A stretch of 64,000 nt of DNA from UBA1672 sp050633645 (GCA_050633645.1 JBOEGX010000004.1:62001-126000), one strand, 5' to 3'. Shown: positions 54,711-63,663, numbered from the stretch's first letter. Program-made: numbers and translations. Notes: generated by a model from the sequence alone, not told the origin.

Positions 54711-55430
54711 TTACAATCCTAAAACGTCTTTTTGCATCGCGGTCAAAGACGTACACCCGTCCTTTGCCAAGGCCAACAACGCCAAAAACTCCGCCTCGCT
54801 AAAAGGCTCTTTCTCCGCCGTACCCTGAATTTCACAAATACCGCCCTTGCCCGTAATCACAAAATTCGCATCCGTATCCGCATCACTATCCTCATCATAA
54901 TCCAAATCGGCAACAGGCACACTTTTATATACACCGCAAGAAATCGCCGAAACCATATCCGTCACAGGAATTTCATCCAACGCACCAATATTTACAAGAT
55001 GTTGAAACGCCAAATGCATCGCCACGAATCCGCCCGTAATCGCCGCCGTACGCGTACCACCATCGGCCTGTATCACATCACAATCAACGCGTACCTGACG
55101 CTCCCCCAATGCCTTCATATCCACAACCGCGCGCAAAGCCCGTCCGATCAAACGCTGTATCTCCTGCGTACGGCCAGATTGCTTACCCCGCGCCGCCTCA
55201 CGATCCATCCGCGAATGTGTAGAGCGCGGCAACATACCATATTCCGCCGTCACCCATCCCTTGCCCGTATTCTTCATCCAACCAGGAACCTTTTCCTCAA
55301 CGCTGGCCGTACATAAAACATGTGTGTTGCCAAACTTTATAAGGCACGACCCTTCAGCATAACGGGAGTAATTCGGGATAATTTCAATATCTCTAATGGC
55401 ATTTGGCGCGCGGCCTGATGGGCGTGTCAT
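54711..55430 (-). CDS. rph: Ribonuclease PH
   Basis: RNase PH trims the 3' end of tRNA precursors by phosphorolysis. I chose the ATG at 55430 because it is preceded by AAGGA and gives the usual N-terminus (TRPSGRAPNAIRD); a longer frame would add 17 residues. The 239-aa product has RMDREAARGKQSGRTQEIQR (about residues 74-93) and the phosphate/metal site CDVIQADGGTRTAAITGGFV (about 115-134). It is the first gene of rph-rdgB-hemW, divergent from a secreted unknown. In many alphaproteobacteria hrcA occupies that neighbour position. Confidence 0.95.
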   Translation of the reverse strand: MTRPSGRAPNAIRDIEIIPNYSRYAEGSCLIKFGNTHVLCTASVEEKVPGWMKNTGKGWVTAEYGMLPRSTHSRMDREAARGKQSGRTQEIQRLIGRALRAVVDMKALGERQVRVDCDVIQADGGTRTAAITGGFVAMHLAFQHLVNIGALDEIPVTDMVSAISCGVYKSVPVADLDYDEDSDADTDANFVITGKGGICEIQGTAEKEPFSEAEFLALLALAKDGCTSLTAMQKDVLGL

Positions 55431-55505
55431 TTTCAAATCCTTAAGCTTTTTTATAATTTCGAACGCACTGTAGCGCCCCACACAAAATTGTCAAAAACCT
55501 TTTAC

Positions 55506-55570
55506 AATCGTTTCGCTTTATTTTGTAACAAGCTGCAAGCAACGATACAACAAAGCAAACGGAAACGATT
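55506..55570. repeat. Intergenic inverted-repeat element C upstream of rph
   Basis: AATCGTTTC (55506-55514) and GAAACGATT (55562-55570) form a perfect 9-bp inverted repeat 47 bases apart. Inside it, GCTTTATTTTGT and ACAACAAAGC also pair partly. The core CAAGCAACGA (55536-55545) is shared with element A near hemA. It lies in the divergent region between rph and the secreted unknown, so it might be a regulatory site or an RNA structure in either leader. Confidence 0.5.
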
Positions 55571-55650
55571 AGATAAAATTTAAGCTTTGCTTCCAAAGCA
55601 TTTACACGCTAAAGTCAAAGTCGAAGTTTTAATTATTTGGGTAAATTACT

Positions 55651-56538
55651 ATGTCATTGAATATTCGATTTTTTGTTTTTTCTCTGTTTTCCGTTCTGCT
55701 TTTTATTGCTGCACCATCATCGCATGCACAACAATCCAGCAATACACAAATAGAGATCATCCCCGATTCACAACCAAGGTTATTTAATCGTGATGGATAT
55801 TCAGTTCAATTTTTGGACCAACCCTATGACTCAATTTCAAAATTCACAATGCGTATTGCTGCTTATGAAGAGGTCACTGGCTGCGCCTCCATGTCTCAAA
55901 GCAAAGTAACGGTAAAAGACACATTGGAAAGCAAGAATATAGAAGTCAAAGAATCTGAAATAAAATTAGACAATAAAACCCCACGCTATACAAATTATGA
56001 CTGCGACATAAAAAGCAACAGCTCTTATTTCGACATCATACTTGATCGCGATGACCTCATAAAAAGAGGCATTAAGAAAATCAAACTCACAAGCGAAGAT
56101 TACGGTGATTTCACAACGGCTGATATTGAGGTCACAGAACAAAAAATCGACTTTAAAACAAAAACCGCAGATGGTGATTACCTTCTGACCTATTGGTTTT
56201 TACCTGAAAACACAGTCATCCTCCACACACCTTATGCAAACTCAAACCTTGATACAAAGGATCTGATTAAGTCATACGCAAGACAACGCGGCCTTTTACC
56301 AGTTGAAGAACGCTTTGAGGGCTATATGCTCCCATATGATGCGAAACATTACGCCATGTTCATCGATAGATGGAATCGTATTATTCGCCATATAGAAGAC
56401 CCCGAACAACATACTGTCATTGGTGGTATTAATGCCGCACGCACCGTATACGGCGTCAATGGCCCCGTAGAAGAGCCTGTACACCTTGATGTATATGCAT
56501 TCCTTCCACCACAACAAGCCGTCCTGATAAAAAAATAA
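55651..56538 (+). CDS. Secreted hypothetical protein, 295 aa
   Basis: A signal peptide (residues 1-25, ending SSHAQQ) is followed by a beta-rich mature domain with two Cys (VTGCASMSQ and YDCDIKS) and repeats of Lys/Asp strands. The C-terminal part has YMLPYDAKHYAMFIDRWNRI and a proline-rich end. No family is recognised. It lies between rph and grpE, where hrcA is often found. Confidence 0.7.
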   Translation: MSLNIRFFVFSLFSVLLFIAAPSSHAQQSSNTQIEIIPDSQPRLFNRDGYSVQFLDQPYDSISKFTMRIAAYEEVTGCASMSQSKVTVKDTLESKNIEVKESEIKLDNKTPRYTNYDCDIKSNSSYFDIILDRDDLIKRGIKKIKLTSEDYGDFTTADIEVTEQKIDFKTKTADGDYLLTYWFLPENTVILHTPYANSNLDTKDLIKSYARQRGLLPVEERFEGYMLPYDAKHYAMFIDRWNRIIRHIEDPEQHTVIGGINAARTVYGVNGPVEEPVHLDVYAFLPPQQAVLIKK

Positions 56539-56642
56539 CGACACGGCTTCACATTTCATATGAATTGCGATAGGCATATAGACCATATGCTAAATCGCTT
56601 TTAACTTAATTTCTTATGCAACATTCGCAAAGGGATAAATCA

Positions 56643-57317
56643 ATGTCACAAAATGATAACCGCGCCGCCAATGAAGATGCAAAAAGAGCATCCGACCTTG
56701 AAGACGCACAAAACGCTCCACTAGAATATGATTCATTCTCCGAAGGCTTGGATGCTCCACAAGCACAAGAAACAGAAATCAACGAAGAATCGGCACGCAT
56801 CACAATATTAGAGAGCGAGCTTTCCCGAACAAAAGATCAAATGATCCGTGCAATAGCCGAAGCCGAAAACACAAGAAAACGCGCCGCAAAAGACCGTCAG
56901 GACGCAACAAAATTCGCCGTATCATCCTTCGCTCGTGACCTCCTAAGCGTTGCGGACAACCTACGACGCGCTCTTGAGGCCGTCCCTGGAGAACTCCTAA
57001 CCGCACACCCACAAGTCAAAAACTTAACCGACGGTATAGAAGCCACCGAGCGCGAACTTCTGCGTTGTTTCGATAAAAACGGTATTGAAAAAACTGACCC
57101 TATAGATCAAATATTCGATCCCAATTTCCACGAGGTCATGTTCGAAGCCCCCATGCCAGATAAACCCACAGGCACAATCATTCAGGTATTAGAGTCAGGC
57201 TATATCCTAAATGGACGAATACTACGCCCGGCCCGCGTTGGAATATCAAAAGACGGCCCAGAAAGCCAATCTCCAAAAACAGGTGAGCCAGGACAAAACG
57301 TGAACACCGAGGCTTAA
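56643..57317 (+). CDS. grpE: Nucleotide exchange factor GrpE
   Basis: GrpE releases ADP from DnaK. The ATG at 56643 has AAAGGGA upstream, so I prefer it to the ATG 27 bases earlier. The 224-aa product has a long N-terminal acidic coiled coil, then RAIAEAENTRKRAAKDRQDA (about residues 68-87), and the C-terminal beta domain with FDPNFHEVMFEAP and ESGYILNGRILRPARVGIS. It lies 150 bases before dnaK. HrcA is missing from this neighbourhood. Confidence 0.95.
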   Translation: MSQNDNRAANEDAKRASDLEDAQNAPLEYDSFSEGLDAPQAQETEINEESARITILESELSRTKDQMIRAIAEAENTRKRAAKDRQDATKFAVSSFARDLLSVADNLRRALEAVPGELLTAHPQVKNLTDGIEATERELLRCFDKNGIEKTDPIDQIFDPNFHEVMFEAPMPDKPTGTIIQVLESGYILNGRILRPARVGISKDGPESQSPKTGEPGQNVNTEA

Positions 57318-57468
57318 AATATTAACGCTTTTTTCATTTTTTTTTGATAAAGGCTAGATTTTTTATTCGCATTTGTTATATAATTCAAATATCAACGTAA
57401 ACCCTTAGGGAATCGTCACAGTGCCAAATGGGCTGTAGGTAGATTTGCCGCAACGAAAGAGGAACACA

Positions 57469-59409
57469 ATGAGTAAAATAATAGGTATTGACCTAGGAAC
57501 AACCAATTCATGCGTATCAGTAATGGATGGTAAAGAACCCCGCGTCATCGAAAACGCAGAAGGTTCGCGAACAACCCCTTCAATGATTGGCTTCACAAAA
57601 GACGGAGAGCGCCTTGTCGGCCAACCCGCCAAACGTCAGGCCGTCACAAACCCGCATAACACTGTTTATGCGATAAAACGCCTCATCGGCCGCCCCTTCG
57701 GTGACAAACAAGTCAAAGAAATGGCGAAAAACGCACCTTTTAATATCGTAAAAGGCGATAATGGTGATGCATGGGTGGAAATCGATGGCGAAAAATACGC
57801 ACCATCACAAATTTCTGCGATGGTTTTGCAAAAAATGAAAGAAACAGCGGAAAGCTTCCTTGGTGAAAAAGTCACAAAGGCAGTTATAACTGTCCCCGCT
57901 TATTTCAACGACTCACAGCGTCAGGCTACAAAAGACGCGGGTAAAATCGCAGGTCTGGAAGTTGAGCGCATCATTAACGAGCCAACCGCCGCCGCTTTGG
58001 CCTATGGCCTTGATAAGCAATCATCTGGCACAATCGTAGTTTATGACCTTGGGGGCGGTACATTCGACGTATCCATTCTCGAAGTTGGCGATGGTGTATT
58101 CGAAGTTAAATCAACCAATGGCGATACATTCCTTGGTGGTGAAGACTTTGACGACCGCATCATCAATTATCTTGCCGATGAGTTCAAAAAGGAACAAGGC
58201 ATTGACCTTCGCGAAGACACTGTCGCGCTTCAACGCCTGAAAGAGGCCGCCGAAAAAGCAAAGATCGAGCTTTCAAGCACCTCCCAGACCGAGGTCAACC
58301 TGCCCTTCATTACGGCAGATGCCTCTGGGCCAAAGCACTTGCAACTAAATCTCAGCCGCGCAAAATTGGAAAGCATTGTTGCCGACCTTGTAAAACGCAC
58401 GATTGATCCGGTAAAGGCCGCACTAAAAGACGCTGGTTTAAAAGCCTCAGAAATCGACGATATCGTTATGGTTGGTGGTATGACACGCATGCCTAAAATC
58501 ATCGAAACCGTCAAAGACTTCTTCGGCAAAGAACCACATAAAGGTGTAAACCCCGATGAAGTTGTTGCCAATGGCGCGGCGATTCAGGGCGGTGTCCTTC
58601 AAGGCGACGTGAAAGATGTTCTCCTTCTTGATGTAACCCCTCTTTCCCTTGGGATTGAAACTTTAGGCGGAATGTTCACACGCTTGATTGAGCGCAACAC
58701 AACAATTCCTACTAAAAAATCTCAGGTGTTCTCTACGGCTGAAGACAATCAAAATGCCGTAACCATCCGCGTTTTCCAAGGCGAGCGTGAAATGGCGGCT
58801 GATAATAAAATGCTCGGCCAATTTGATTTGGTTGGCATTCCACCTGCCCCGCGCGGCATTCCACAGGTTGAGGTCACATTTGATATTGACGCCAACGGCC
58901 TTGTGAATGTCTCAGCCAAGGACAAAGCCACAAATAAAGAGCAACAAATCTCTATTCAGGCAAGTGGTGGGTTATCTGACGCGGATATAGACCAAATGGT
59001 CAAAGACGCCGAAGCCAACGCCGATAGCGATAAGGAAAAACGCGAATCTGTCGAAGCCAAAAACCAGGCGGAAAGCATGATCCATTCTGTTGAAAATTCA
59101 TTGGAAGACCTGGGTGACCAAGTCCCTGATGATGAAAAATCAACTGTTGAGAGCGCTGTGGCCGACCTTAAAACCGCTCTCGAAAGTGATGATACAGATG
59201 ACATCAAGGCAAAAACAGATACCTTGATGCAGGCAAGTATGAAACTCGGTGAACTGGCCTATAAAAAGGCACAAGAAGAAGCCGAGGGCAATGCTGATGA
59301 CGCTCCTGATTCACCACCATCTGACGATAGCGATGATGCCATCGATGCGGACTTCACCGATATCGAAGTCGAAGAAGAAGAAGAAGATGACGAACAAAAA
59401 TCTGCTTAA
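57469..59409 (+). CDS. dnaK: Chaperone DnaK (Hsp70)
   Basis: DnaK is the ATP-dependent Hsp70. The ATG at 57469 follows AGAGGA and gives the standard N-terminus KIIGIDLGTTNSCVSVMDG. The 646-aa product has the ATPase motifs VYDLGGGTFDVSILE (about residues 190-204) and VGGMTRMPKI, the linker DVKDVLLLDVTPLSLG (about 382-397), the substrate domain, and an acidic tail ending EEEEEDDEQKSA. A TATAAT-like -10 (57379-57384) lies in the leader, but I cannot define a clear sigma-32 site. Followed by a hairpin and dnaJ. Confidence 0.98.
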   Translation: MSKIIGIDLGTTNSCVSVMDGKEPRVIENAEGSRTTPSMIGFTKDGERLVGQPAKRQAVTNPHNTVYAIKRLIGRPFGDKQVKEMAKNAPFNIVKGDNGDAWVEIDGEKYAPSQISAMVLQKMKETAESFLGEKVTKAVITVPAYFNDSQRQATKDAGKIAGLEVERIINEPTAAALAYGLDKQSSGTIVVYDLGGGTFDVSILEVGDGVFEVKSTNGDTFLGGEDFDDRIINYLADEFKKEQGIDLREDTVALQRLKEAAEKAKIELSSTSQTEVNLPFITADASGPKHLQLNLSRAKLESIVADLVKRTIDPVKAALKDAGLKASEIDDIVMVGGMTRMPKIIETVKDFFGKEPHKGVNPDEVVANGAAIQGGVLQGDVKDVLLLDVTPLSLGIETLGGMFTRLIERNTTIPTKKSQVFSTAEDNQNAVTIRVFQGEREMAADNKMLGQFDLVGIPPAPRGIPQVEVTFDIDANGLVNVSAKDKATNKEQQISIQASGGLSDADIDQMVKDAEANADSDKEKRESVEAKNQAESMIHSVENSLEDLGDQVPDDEKSTVESAVADLKTALESDDTDDIKAKTDTLMQASMKLGELAYKKAQEEAEGNADDAPDSPPSDDSDDAIDADFTDIEVEEEEEDDEQKSA

Positions 59410-59421
59410 ATAAAACAATCC

Positions 59422-59454
59422 AAAGGACGCCTTTTCATAATTTGGCGTCCTTTT
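59422..59454 (+). terminator. Hairpin between dnaK and dnaJ
   Basis: AAAGGACGCC (59422-59431) and GGCGTCCTTT (59444-59453) form a 10-bp stem with a 12-base loop and a T run. It probably reduces dnaJ expression relative to dnaK by partial termination. Confidence 0.85.
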
Positions 59455-59490
59455 CAGGATAACCGCCCGAGCAGGAAAGATTAATAAGCA

Positions 59491-60645
59491 ATGTCAAAAG
59501 ATTACTACAAAACTCTGGGGGTTGATAAATCCGCAAGCGCCGATGAAATCAAAAAATCCTATCGAAAACTGGCGATGAAATATCACCCGGATCAAAACAA
59601 GGGCAACGCCGAAGCCGAAGAAAAATTCAAATCCATTAGCGAAGCCTACGACATCTTAAAAGATGACCAAAAACGCGCGGCCTATGACCAGTACGGCTCA
59701 TCCGCATTTGACGGTTCGATGGGCGGCGGCGGTCCACGTGGCGGTGGAATGGGCGGCGCTGGCTTCTCCGATATATTCGAAGACATGTTCGGCGATTTCA
59801 TGGGCGGACGCGGTGGTGGAGGCGCACGTCAAAATGGCCCTGCGCGTGGCTCTGACCTCCAATATACAATGGATCTCACCTTGGAAGAGGCCTATAAAGG
59901 CAAAGACGCCAAAATAAAAATCCCCGTAAATGACTCTTGCGATTTATGCAACGGCTCAGGCGCGGAAAAGGGATCATCTGCCGAAAACTGCGGAACATGT
60001 AACGGCGCCGGTCGCGTTCGCGCACAACAAGGATTCTTCACGGTTGAACGCACCTGCCCAACATGTCATGGGCAAGGATCGACCATTAAAAACCCCTGCA
60101 AAAAATGTAGTGGCTCAGGCCGTACACGTACAAGCAAAACTCTGAAAGTTGATATCCCCGCAGGTATGGAAACAGGACGGCGAATTAGGCTAACTGGCGA
60201 AGGAGAGGCCGGATTACGCGGCGGACCGCGCGGTGATCTATACGTCATGATCAACGTCAAACCTCATAAATTATTCCAGCGCGACGGCGCAAACCTATAT
60301 TGCCGCGTTCCAATAACCATAACCCGTGCCGCACTTGGTGGTGAAATAGAAGTTCCCACCGTTGAGGGCACACGCGCAAAGGTCAAAATCCCCCCAGGCA
60401 CACAAACGGGGCAACAATTCCGTTTACGCGGCAAAGGAATGACTTTATTACGCTCTGACGCACGCGGTGATATGTATATAGAGATTTTTGTAGAAACTCC
60501 TGTTAATTTAAACAAGAAACAGCAAGACTTACTCAAAGACCTCGATAAAACAATGAGCGATGGCAAATCTGCAAATAAAAACTCGCCAGAAAGTTCTGGG
60601 TTTTTCAAAAAAATCCGTGAGTTTTGGGACGATTTAAGCGAATAA
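59491..60645 (+). CDS. dnaJ: Chaperone DnaJ (Hsp40)
   Basis: DnaJ delivers substrates to DnaK and stimulates its ATPase. The 384-aa product has a J domain (residues 1-70) with HPD in KYHPDQNKG, a Gly/Phe-rich linker (about 75-115), then four zinc-finger repeats CDLCNGSG, CGTCNGAG, CPTCHGQG and CKKCSGSG (about 150-215), and the C-terminal peptide-binding domains. Standard type I DnaJ. It is followed 16 bases later by dapB. Confidence 0.97.
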   Translation: MSKDYYKTLGVDKSASADEIKKSYRKLAMKYHPDQNKGNAEAEEKFKSISEAYDILKDDQKRAAYDQYGSSAFDGSMGGGGPRGGGMGGAGFSDIFEDMFGDFMGGRGGGGARQNGPARGSDLQYTMDLTLEEAYKGKDAKIKIPVNDSCDLCNGSGAEKGSSAENCGTCNGAGRVRAQQGFFTVERTCPTCHGQGSTIKNPCKKCSGSGRTRTSKTLKVDIPAGMETGRRIRLTGEGEAGLRGGPRGDLYVMINVKPHKLFQRDGANLYCRVPITITRAALGGEIEVPTVEGTRAKVKIPPGTQTGQQFRLRGKGMTLLRSDARGDMYIEIFVETPVNLNKKQQDLLKDLDKTMSDGKSANKNSPESSGFFKKIREFWDDLSE

Positions 60646-60661
60646 GAAAGAAGTCAATACA

Positions 60662-61438
60662 ATGAAAATTGGTGTAGTCGGATGTAACGGTCGCGTTGGA
60701 AAACTCATTATCGAAGAACTTCAATCAGGCAATTGGGCAAAACACGATCTAGAACTAAGCGGCGGCTCTGCCCGTGATACCACAGGCGAAAACGCGGAAT
60801 TTTTTATCACCAATAACGAAGATGAACTCTTCGAAAAATCAGATGTTATAATTGATTTCACCCTGCCCGATGGCACGGTTAATCACGCAAAGCTCGCCGC
60901 AAAGCATAAGACCACATTAATTGTCGGCACAACTGGCCTAAATATTGATGACGAAAACATCCTTAAAAAAGCCGCCGAAGAAACAACCATCATCTACGCC
61001 GCGAATATGAGTGTTGGCGTAAACCTGCTCCTCGCATTGGTTGAAAAGGCCGCCGCAACATTAGATCCTGAATGGGATATAGAGATTTTCGAATCCCACC
61101 ACAAATATAAGGTTGATGCTCCATCAGGAACGGCTCTGGCGATTGGCCGCTCTGCCGCAACTGGCCGTAACAACAGCCTCGAAAACCTCGCCGATTATAA
61201 TCGTCATGGCCATACAGGTGCACGTGAAAAAGGGAAAATCGGGTTTTCCGTTGCCCGTGGCGGCGACGTTGTTGGCGAACACACGGCATTTTTCTTTGGT
61301 GAAGGCGAGCGTTTGGAACTCACTCATAAGGCAACAAACCGCAATCTTTTTGCAAAAGGCGCCCTTCGCGCTGCAATCTGGAGTGAGGGAAAAGCCCCCG
61401 GCTTATACTCCATGCGTGATGTACTCGACCTACATTGA
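60662..61438 (+). CDS. dapB: 4-hydroxy-tetrahydrodipicolinate reductase
   Basis: DapB makes tetrahydrodipicolinate for lysine and meso-diaminopimelate synthesis, using NAD(P)H. The 258-aa product has the nucleotide loop GVVGCNGRVGKLI (about residues 3-15), then IDFTLPDGT, and the substrate motif ESHHKYKVDAPSGTAL (about 145-160) with the catalytic His and Lys residues. It is placed after dnaJ in the same operon direction, an arrangement seen in several alphaproteobacteria. Tandem hairpins follow it. Confidence 0.95.
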   Translation: MKIGVVGCNGRVGKLIIEELQSGNWAKHDLELSGGSARDTTGENAEFFITNNEDELFEKSDVIIDFTLPDGTVNHAKLAAKHKTTLIVGTTGLNIDDENILKKAAEETTIIYAANMSVGVNLLLALVEKAAATLDPEWDIEIFESHHKYKVDAPSGTALAIGRSAATGRNNSLENLADYNRHGHTGAREKGKIGFSVARGGDVVGEHTAFFFGEGERLELTHKATNRNLFAKGALRAAIWSEGKAPGLYSMRDVLDLH

Positions 61439-61452
61439 CCTCACAATAAATT

Positions 61453-61505
61453 AACATCGATTTTTTCGATGCTAAATAAGATTAATATCGATTTTTTCGA
61501 TATTA
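61453..61505. repeat. Two tandem hairpins after dapB
   Basis: CATCGA-TTTTT-TCGATG (61455-61471) and TAATATCGA-TTTTT-TCGATATTA (61483-61505) are two closely similar hairpins with the same TTTTT loop, 11 bases apart. They lie between the convergent dapB and alkyltransferase genes. They may end or stabilise both transcripts, and look like a local duplication. Confidence 0.8.
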
Positions 61506-61514
61506 ACGCGTTTT

Positions 61515-62021
61515 TTACACTGCAATACCTTCTTCGCATAAAATCTGACGCTTCAAATCCACGCCCCAACCGTAATTTCCGATTGCACCTGACTTCTGCA
61601 AAACGCGATGACATGGCACAATTAAAGACACGGGATTCTCGCCCACTGCCGACCCAACCGCGCGCGCAGCCTTAGGCATTCCCAAATCATTCGCAACATC
61701 ACCATATGATTTAACCTCACCGCGGCGAATATCAAGCAAAGCCTGCCACACAGATTTTTGAAAGGTTGTTCCGCGCAAATCAACAGGGATCAAATTCTCC
61801 TCCCCCTTTTCCCACGCATTCAAAATCACAAATCCTATATCGGCAATTTCATTATCATCCCGTACAAATTCCGCCGATTTAAAATGCGCCTTCATCCGCG
61901 AAAAACCATCACCCTTATACCCATCGACCATAAAACCAAGCCAACACAAGCCCTTATCACTCGATCCGATCACCATTTCACCCATCGGTGTATCAAAAAA
62001 TCCATATGTAATTTTTTCCAT
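61515..62021 (-). CDS. ogt: Methylated-DNA--protein-cysteine methyltransferase (Ogt/Ada C-terminal type)
   Basis: This suicide enzyme removes alkyl groups from O6-methylguanine. I chose the ATG at 62021, which follows AAGGA; the longer open frame runs antisense through nth and is not credible. The 168-aa product has the helix-turn-helix DNA-binding part (TFQKSVWQALLDIRRGEVKS) and the acceptor Cys in VSLIVPCHRV (about residues 134-143), followed by GNYGWG. Divergent from nth with 40 bases between them. Confidence 0.93.
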   Translation of the reverse strand: MEKITYGFFDTPMGEMVIGSSDKGLCWLGFMVDGYKGDGFSRMKAHFKSAEFVRDDNEIADIGFVILNAWEKGEENLIPVDLRGTTFQKSVWQALLDIRRGEVKSYGDVANDLGMPKAARAVGSAVGENPVSLIVPCHRVLQKSGAIGNYGWGVDLKRQILCEEGIAV

Positions 62022-62061
62022 GTCTTGATCCTTCACTGTGGGTTGTGTAGTTATATTGCAC

Positions 62062-62694
62062 ATGAAACAAGCGAACGTCCACGAATTTTTCAAACGATTA
62101 CACGCGATAGACCCCGCGCCCAAAAGCGATTTAGAATATACAAACGCGTACACCCTGCTCGTCGCGGTCACCCTATCGGCGCAAAGCACGGATATCGGCG
62201 TGAACAAAGCCACAAAAGAGCTGTTCAAAACCGTGGACACCCCGCGCAAAATGTTAACCCTTGGAATTAATGGGCTAAAGGAACACATAAAAACCATCGG
62301 CCTGTATAATAACAAAGCCAAAAACGTTATCGCCATGGCCCAGATTTTGGTCAATGATTTTGATGAGGAAGTCCCATCCACCCGCGAAGAGCTTATGACG
62401 CTCCCCGGTGTTGGGCGCAAAACCGCGAATGTGGTTTTAAATATTATTTTTGAACAGCCAACAATGGCAGTTGATACGCATATTTTCCGCGTATCCAATC
62501 GCACCACCCTCGCCCCTGGTAAAAACCCCGACGCTGTTGAACAAGCCCTGCTCAAGGTCGTGCCAGATGAATTTGCACTACACGCGCATCATTGGCTCAT
62601 CCTGCTCGGGCGCTATACTTGCAAGGCGCGCAAACCCGAATGCGAACGCTGCCCTGTTTATGATTTATGCGCCTTTGACGAAAAAACCACATAA
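62062..62694 (+). CDS. nth: Endonuclease III
   Basis: Nth is a DNA glycosylase/AP lyase that removes oxidised pyrimidines. The ATG at 62062 gives MKQANVHEFFKRLHAIDP; the longer frame begins with GTG. The 210-aa product has TLSAQSTD (about residues 37-44), the helix-hairpin-helix LPGVGRKTANVVLN (about 114-127) with the catalytic Lys, VDTHIFRVSNRT with the Asp, and the [4Fe-4S] motif C-x6-C-x2-C-x5-C at the end (CKARKPECERCPVYDLC). It faces the ogt gene, so the pair may share a repair-related control region. Confidence 0.96.
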   Translation: MKQANVHEFFKRLHAIDPAPKSDLEYTNAYTLLVAVTLSAQSTDIGVNKATKELFKTVDTPRKMLTLGINGLKEHIKTIGLYNNKAKNVIAMAQILVNDFDEEVPSTREELMTLPGVGRKTANVVLNIIFEQPTMAVDTHIFRVSNRTTLAPGKNPDAVEQALLKVVPDEFALHAHHWLILLGRYTCKARKPECERCPVYDLCAFDEKTT

Positions 62695-62695
62695 A

Positions 62696-62724
62696 AAAAG
62701 TCGGAAATTAATTCCGACCTTTTA
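62696..62724 (+). terminator. Rho-independent terminator after nth
   Basis: GTCGGAA (62700-62706) and TTCCGAC (62712-62718) pair around a 5-base loop and are followed by TTTT. It starts two bases after the nth stop. Confidence 0.85.
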
Positions 62725-62773
62725 AAAAATAAAATTTTATACTCAGGGATAGAGCAAATGCTCAACGCGATAT

Positions 62774-62815
62774 AAAAAAGCGGAATTCACAAAAGTGACA
62801 AATCCCGCTCTTTCA
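62774..62815 (-). terminator. Candidate terminator after the bactofilin gene
   Basis: On the minus strand AGCGGGATTTG... pairs imperfectly with AATTCCGCT and ends in a run of T. It lies just past the bactofilin stop. Confidence 0.6.
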
Positions 62816-62820
62816 AATAA

Positions 62821-63663
62821 TTAATATTCGCCGCGCGCTCGTGAAAACAGACCATTTTCTGTGTTCGCAGGCTCCCTGCTATCCTTTTTTGAAGGAGCAT
62901 CCTTTGCTTTCGCCATCGCAGAAGCTTCGCTTCCCTTACGGTAATTATCAACGCTCTTCTGATCAACAACACCTTTTAATGGGGTCAAACGACCATCAAG
63001 AACCGCACCAGCTTCGATTTCAAGTTCGCGATACGCGATTGATCCAGTAATCACACCAGAAGCCTTTAACGTCAAACGACCATTCACTGTGATATCACCT
63101 TCAAAACGGCCAGCAATAGTCGCTTCTTCGATTTCAACAGTACCATAAAAAGTGCCACTCTCTGCGATTTCAAGAAGTTTTGCCCCTTTAAGCGCCGCTT
63201 CAACCGTACCTTCAACCATCAAATGATCACAAGCTTCGATTTCACCAGACATGTTAATACCGCGACCAATCGTCAACGTACGATCAGAACCGCTATAAGC
63301 TTCATTGCCTGTACCATAAGATGGAGCAGTATATGATCCACCGCCATAATTTGAACTTGGGCGCGATATAGATGGCTGATAGCTTGGACGTGAAGCCTCT
63401 ACGCTTTTATCATCTTCTACATCTGCCTCATATTTCTCTTGTACAGCTGTTTCCTTTTTTGCCATTTCTCTCTCTTCCTGCTGTGCATTAACGGCGCTAC
63501 GACCATAAACGCGTGGTGAATTATTCTCCTCTAAGGGCTGCTTCTCTGCTTGCTCATAACGACCAACAGGAGCTCGTTGCTCATCCTGACGGTAAGATTT
63601 AACCGCATCCTTCTGATTGTTTTGCTCCGCATCCTGAACTTCTGATTTAACACGATGAAACAT
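62821..63663 (-). CDS. Bactofilin-type polymer-forming cytoskeletal protein
   Basis: Bactofilins form nucleotide-free filaments that localise cell-wall or shape factors. The ATG at 63663 follows AAAGGTG; the longer frame adds 16 residues without such a site. The 280-aa product has a long charged N-terminal region (about residues 1-125, rich in Gln/Glu/Arg, with PSYQPSISRPSSNYGGG). It then has the DUF583 beta-helix: LTIGRGINMSGEIEACDHLM (about 130-149), TVEAALKGAKLLEIAESG, GRFEGDITVNGRLTLKASG and GSIAYRELEIEAGAVLDG. The C-terminus is short and Lys-rich. The N-terminal extension is longer than in many bactofilins. Confidence 0.92.
   Translation of the reverse strand: MFHRVKSEVQDAEQNNQKDAVKSYRQDEQRAPVGRYEQAEKQPLEENNSPRVYGRSAVNAQQEEREMAKKETAVQEKYEADVEDDKSVEASRPSYQPSISRPSSNYGGGSYTAPSYGTGNEAYSGSDRTLTIGRGINMSGEIEACDHLMVEGTVEAALKGAKLLEIAESGTFYGTVEIEEATIAGRFEGDITVNGRLTLKASGVITGSIAYRELEIEAGAVLDGRLTPLKGVVDQKSVDNYRKGSEASAMAKAKDAPSKKDSREPANTENGLFSRARGEY

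Noticed and set aside
57339..57372. Sigma-32 promoter for dnaK (TTTGATA...TCGCAT)
   Set aside because: Both boxes match poorly and the spacing is too long; only a TATAAT-like box is visible.
62038..62555. Long minus-strand extension of the alkyltransferase ORF through nth
   Set aside because: It is antisense to nth; the family N-terminus and AAGGA site place the start at 62021.
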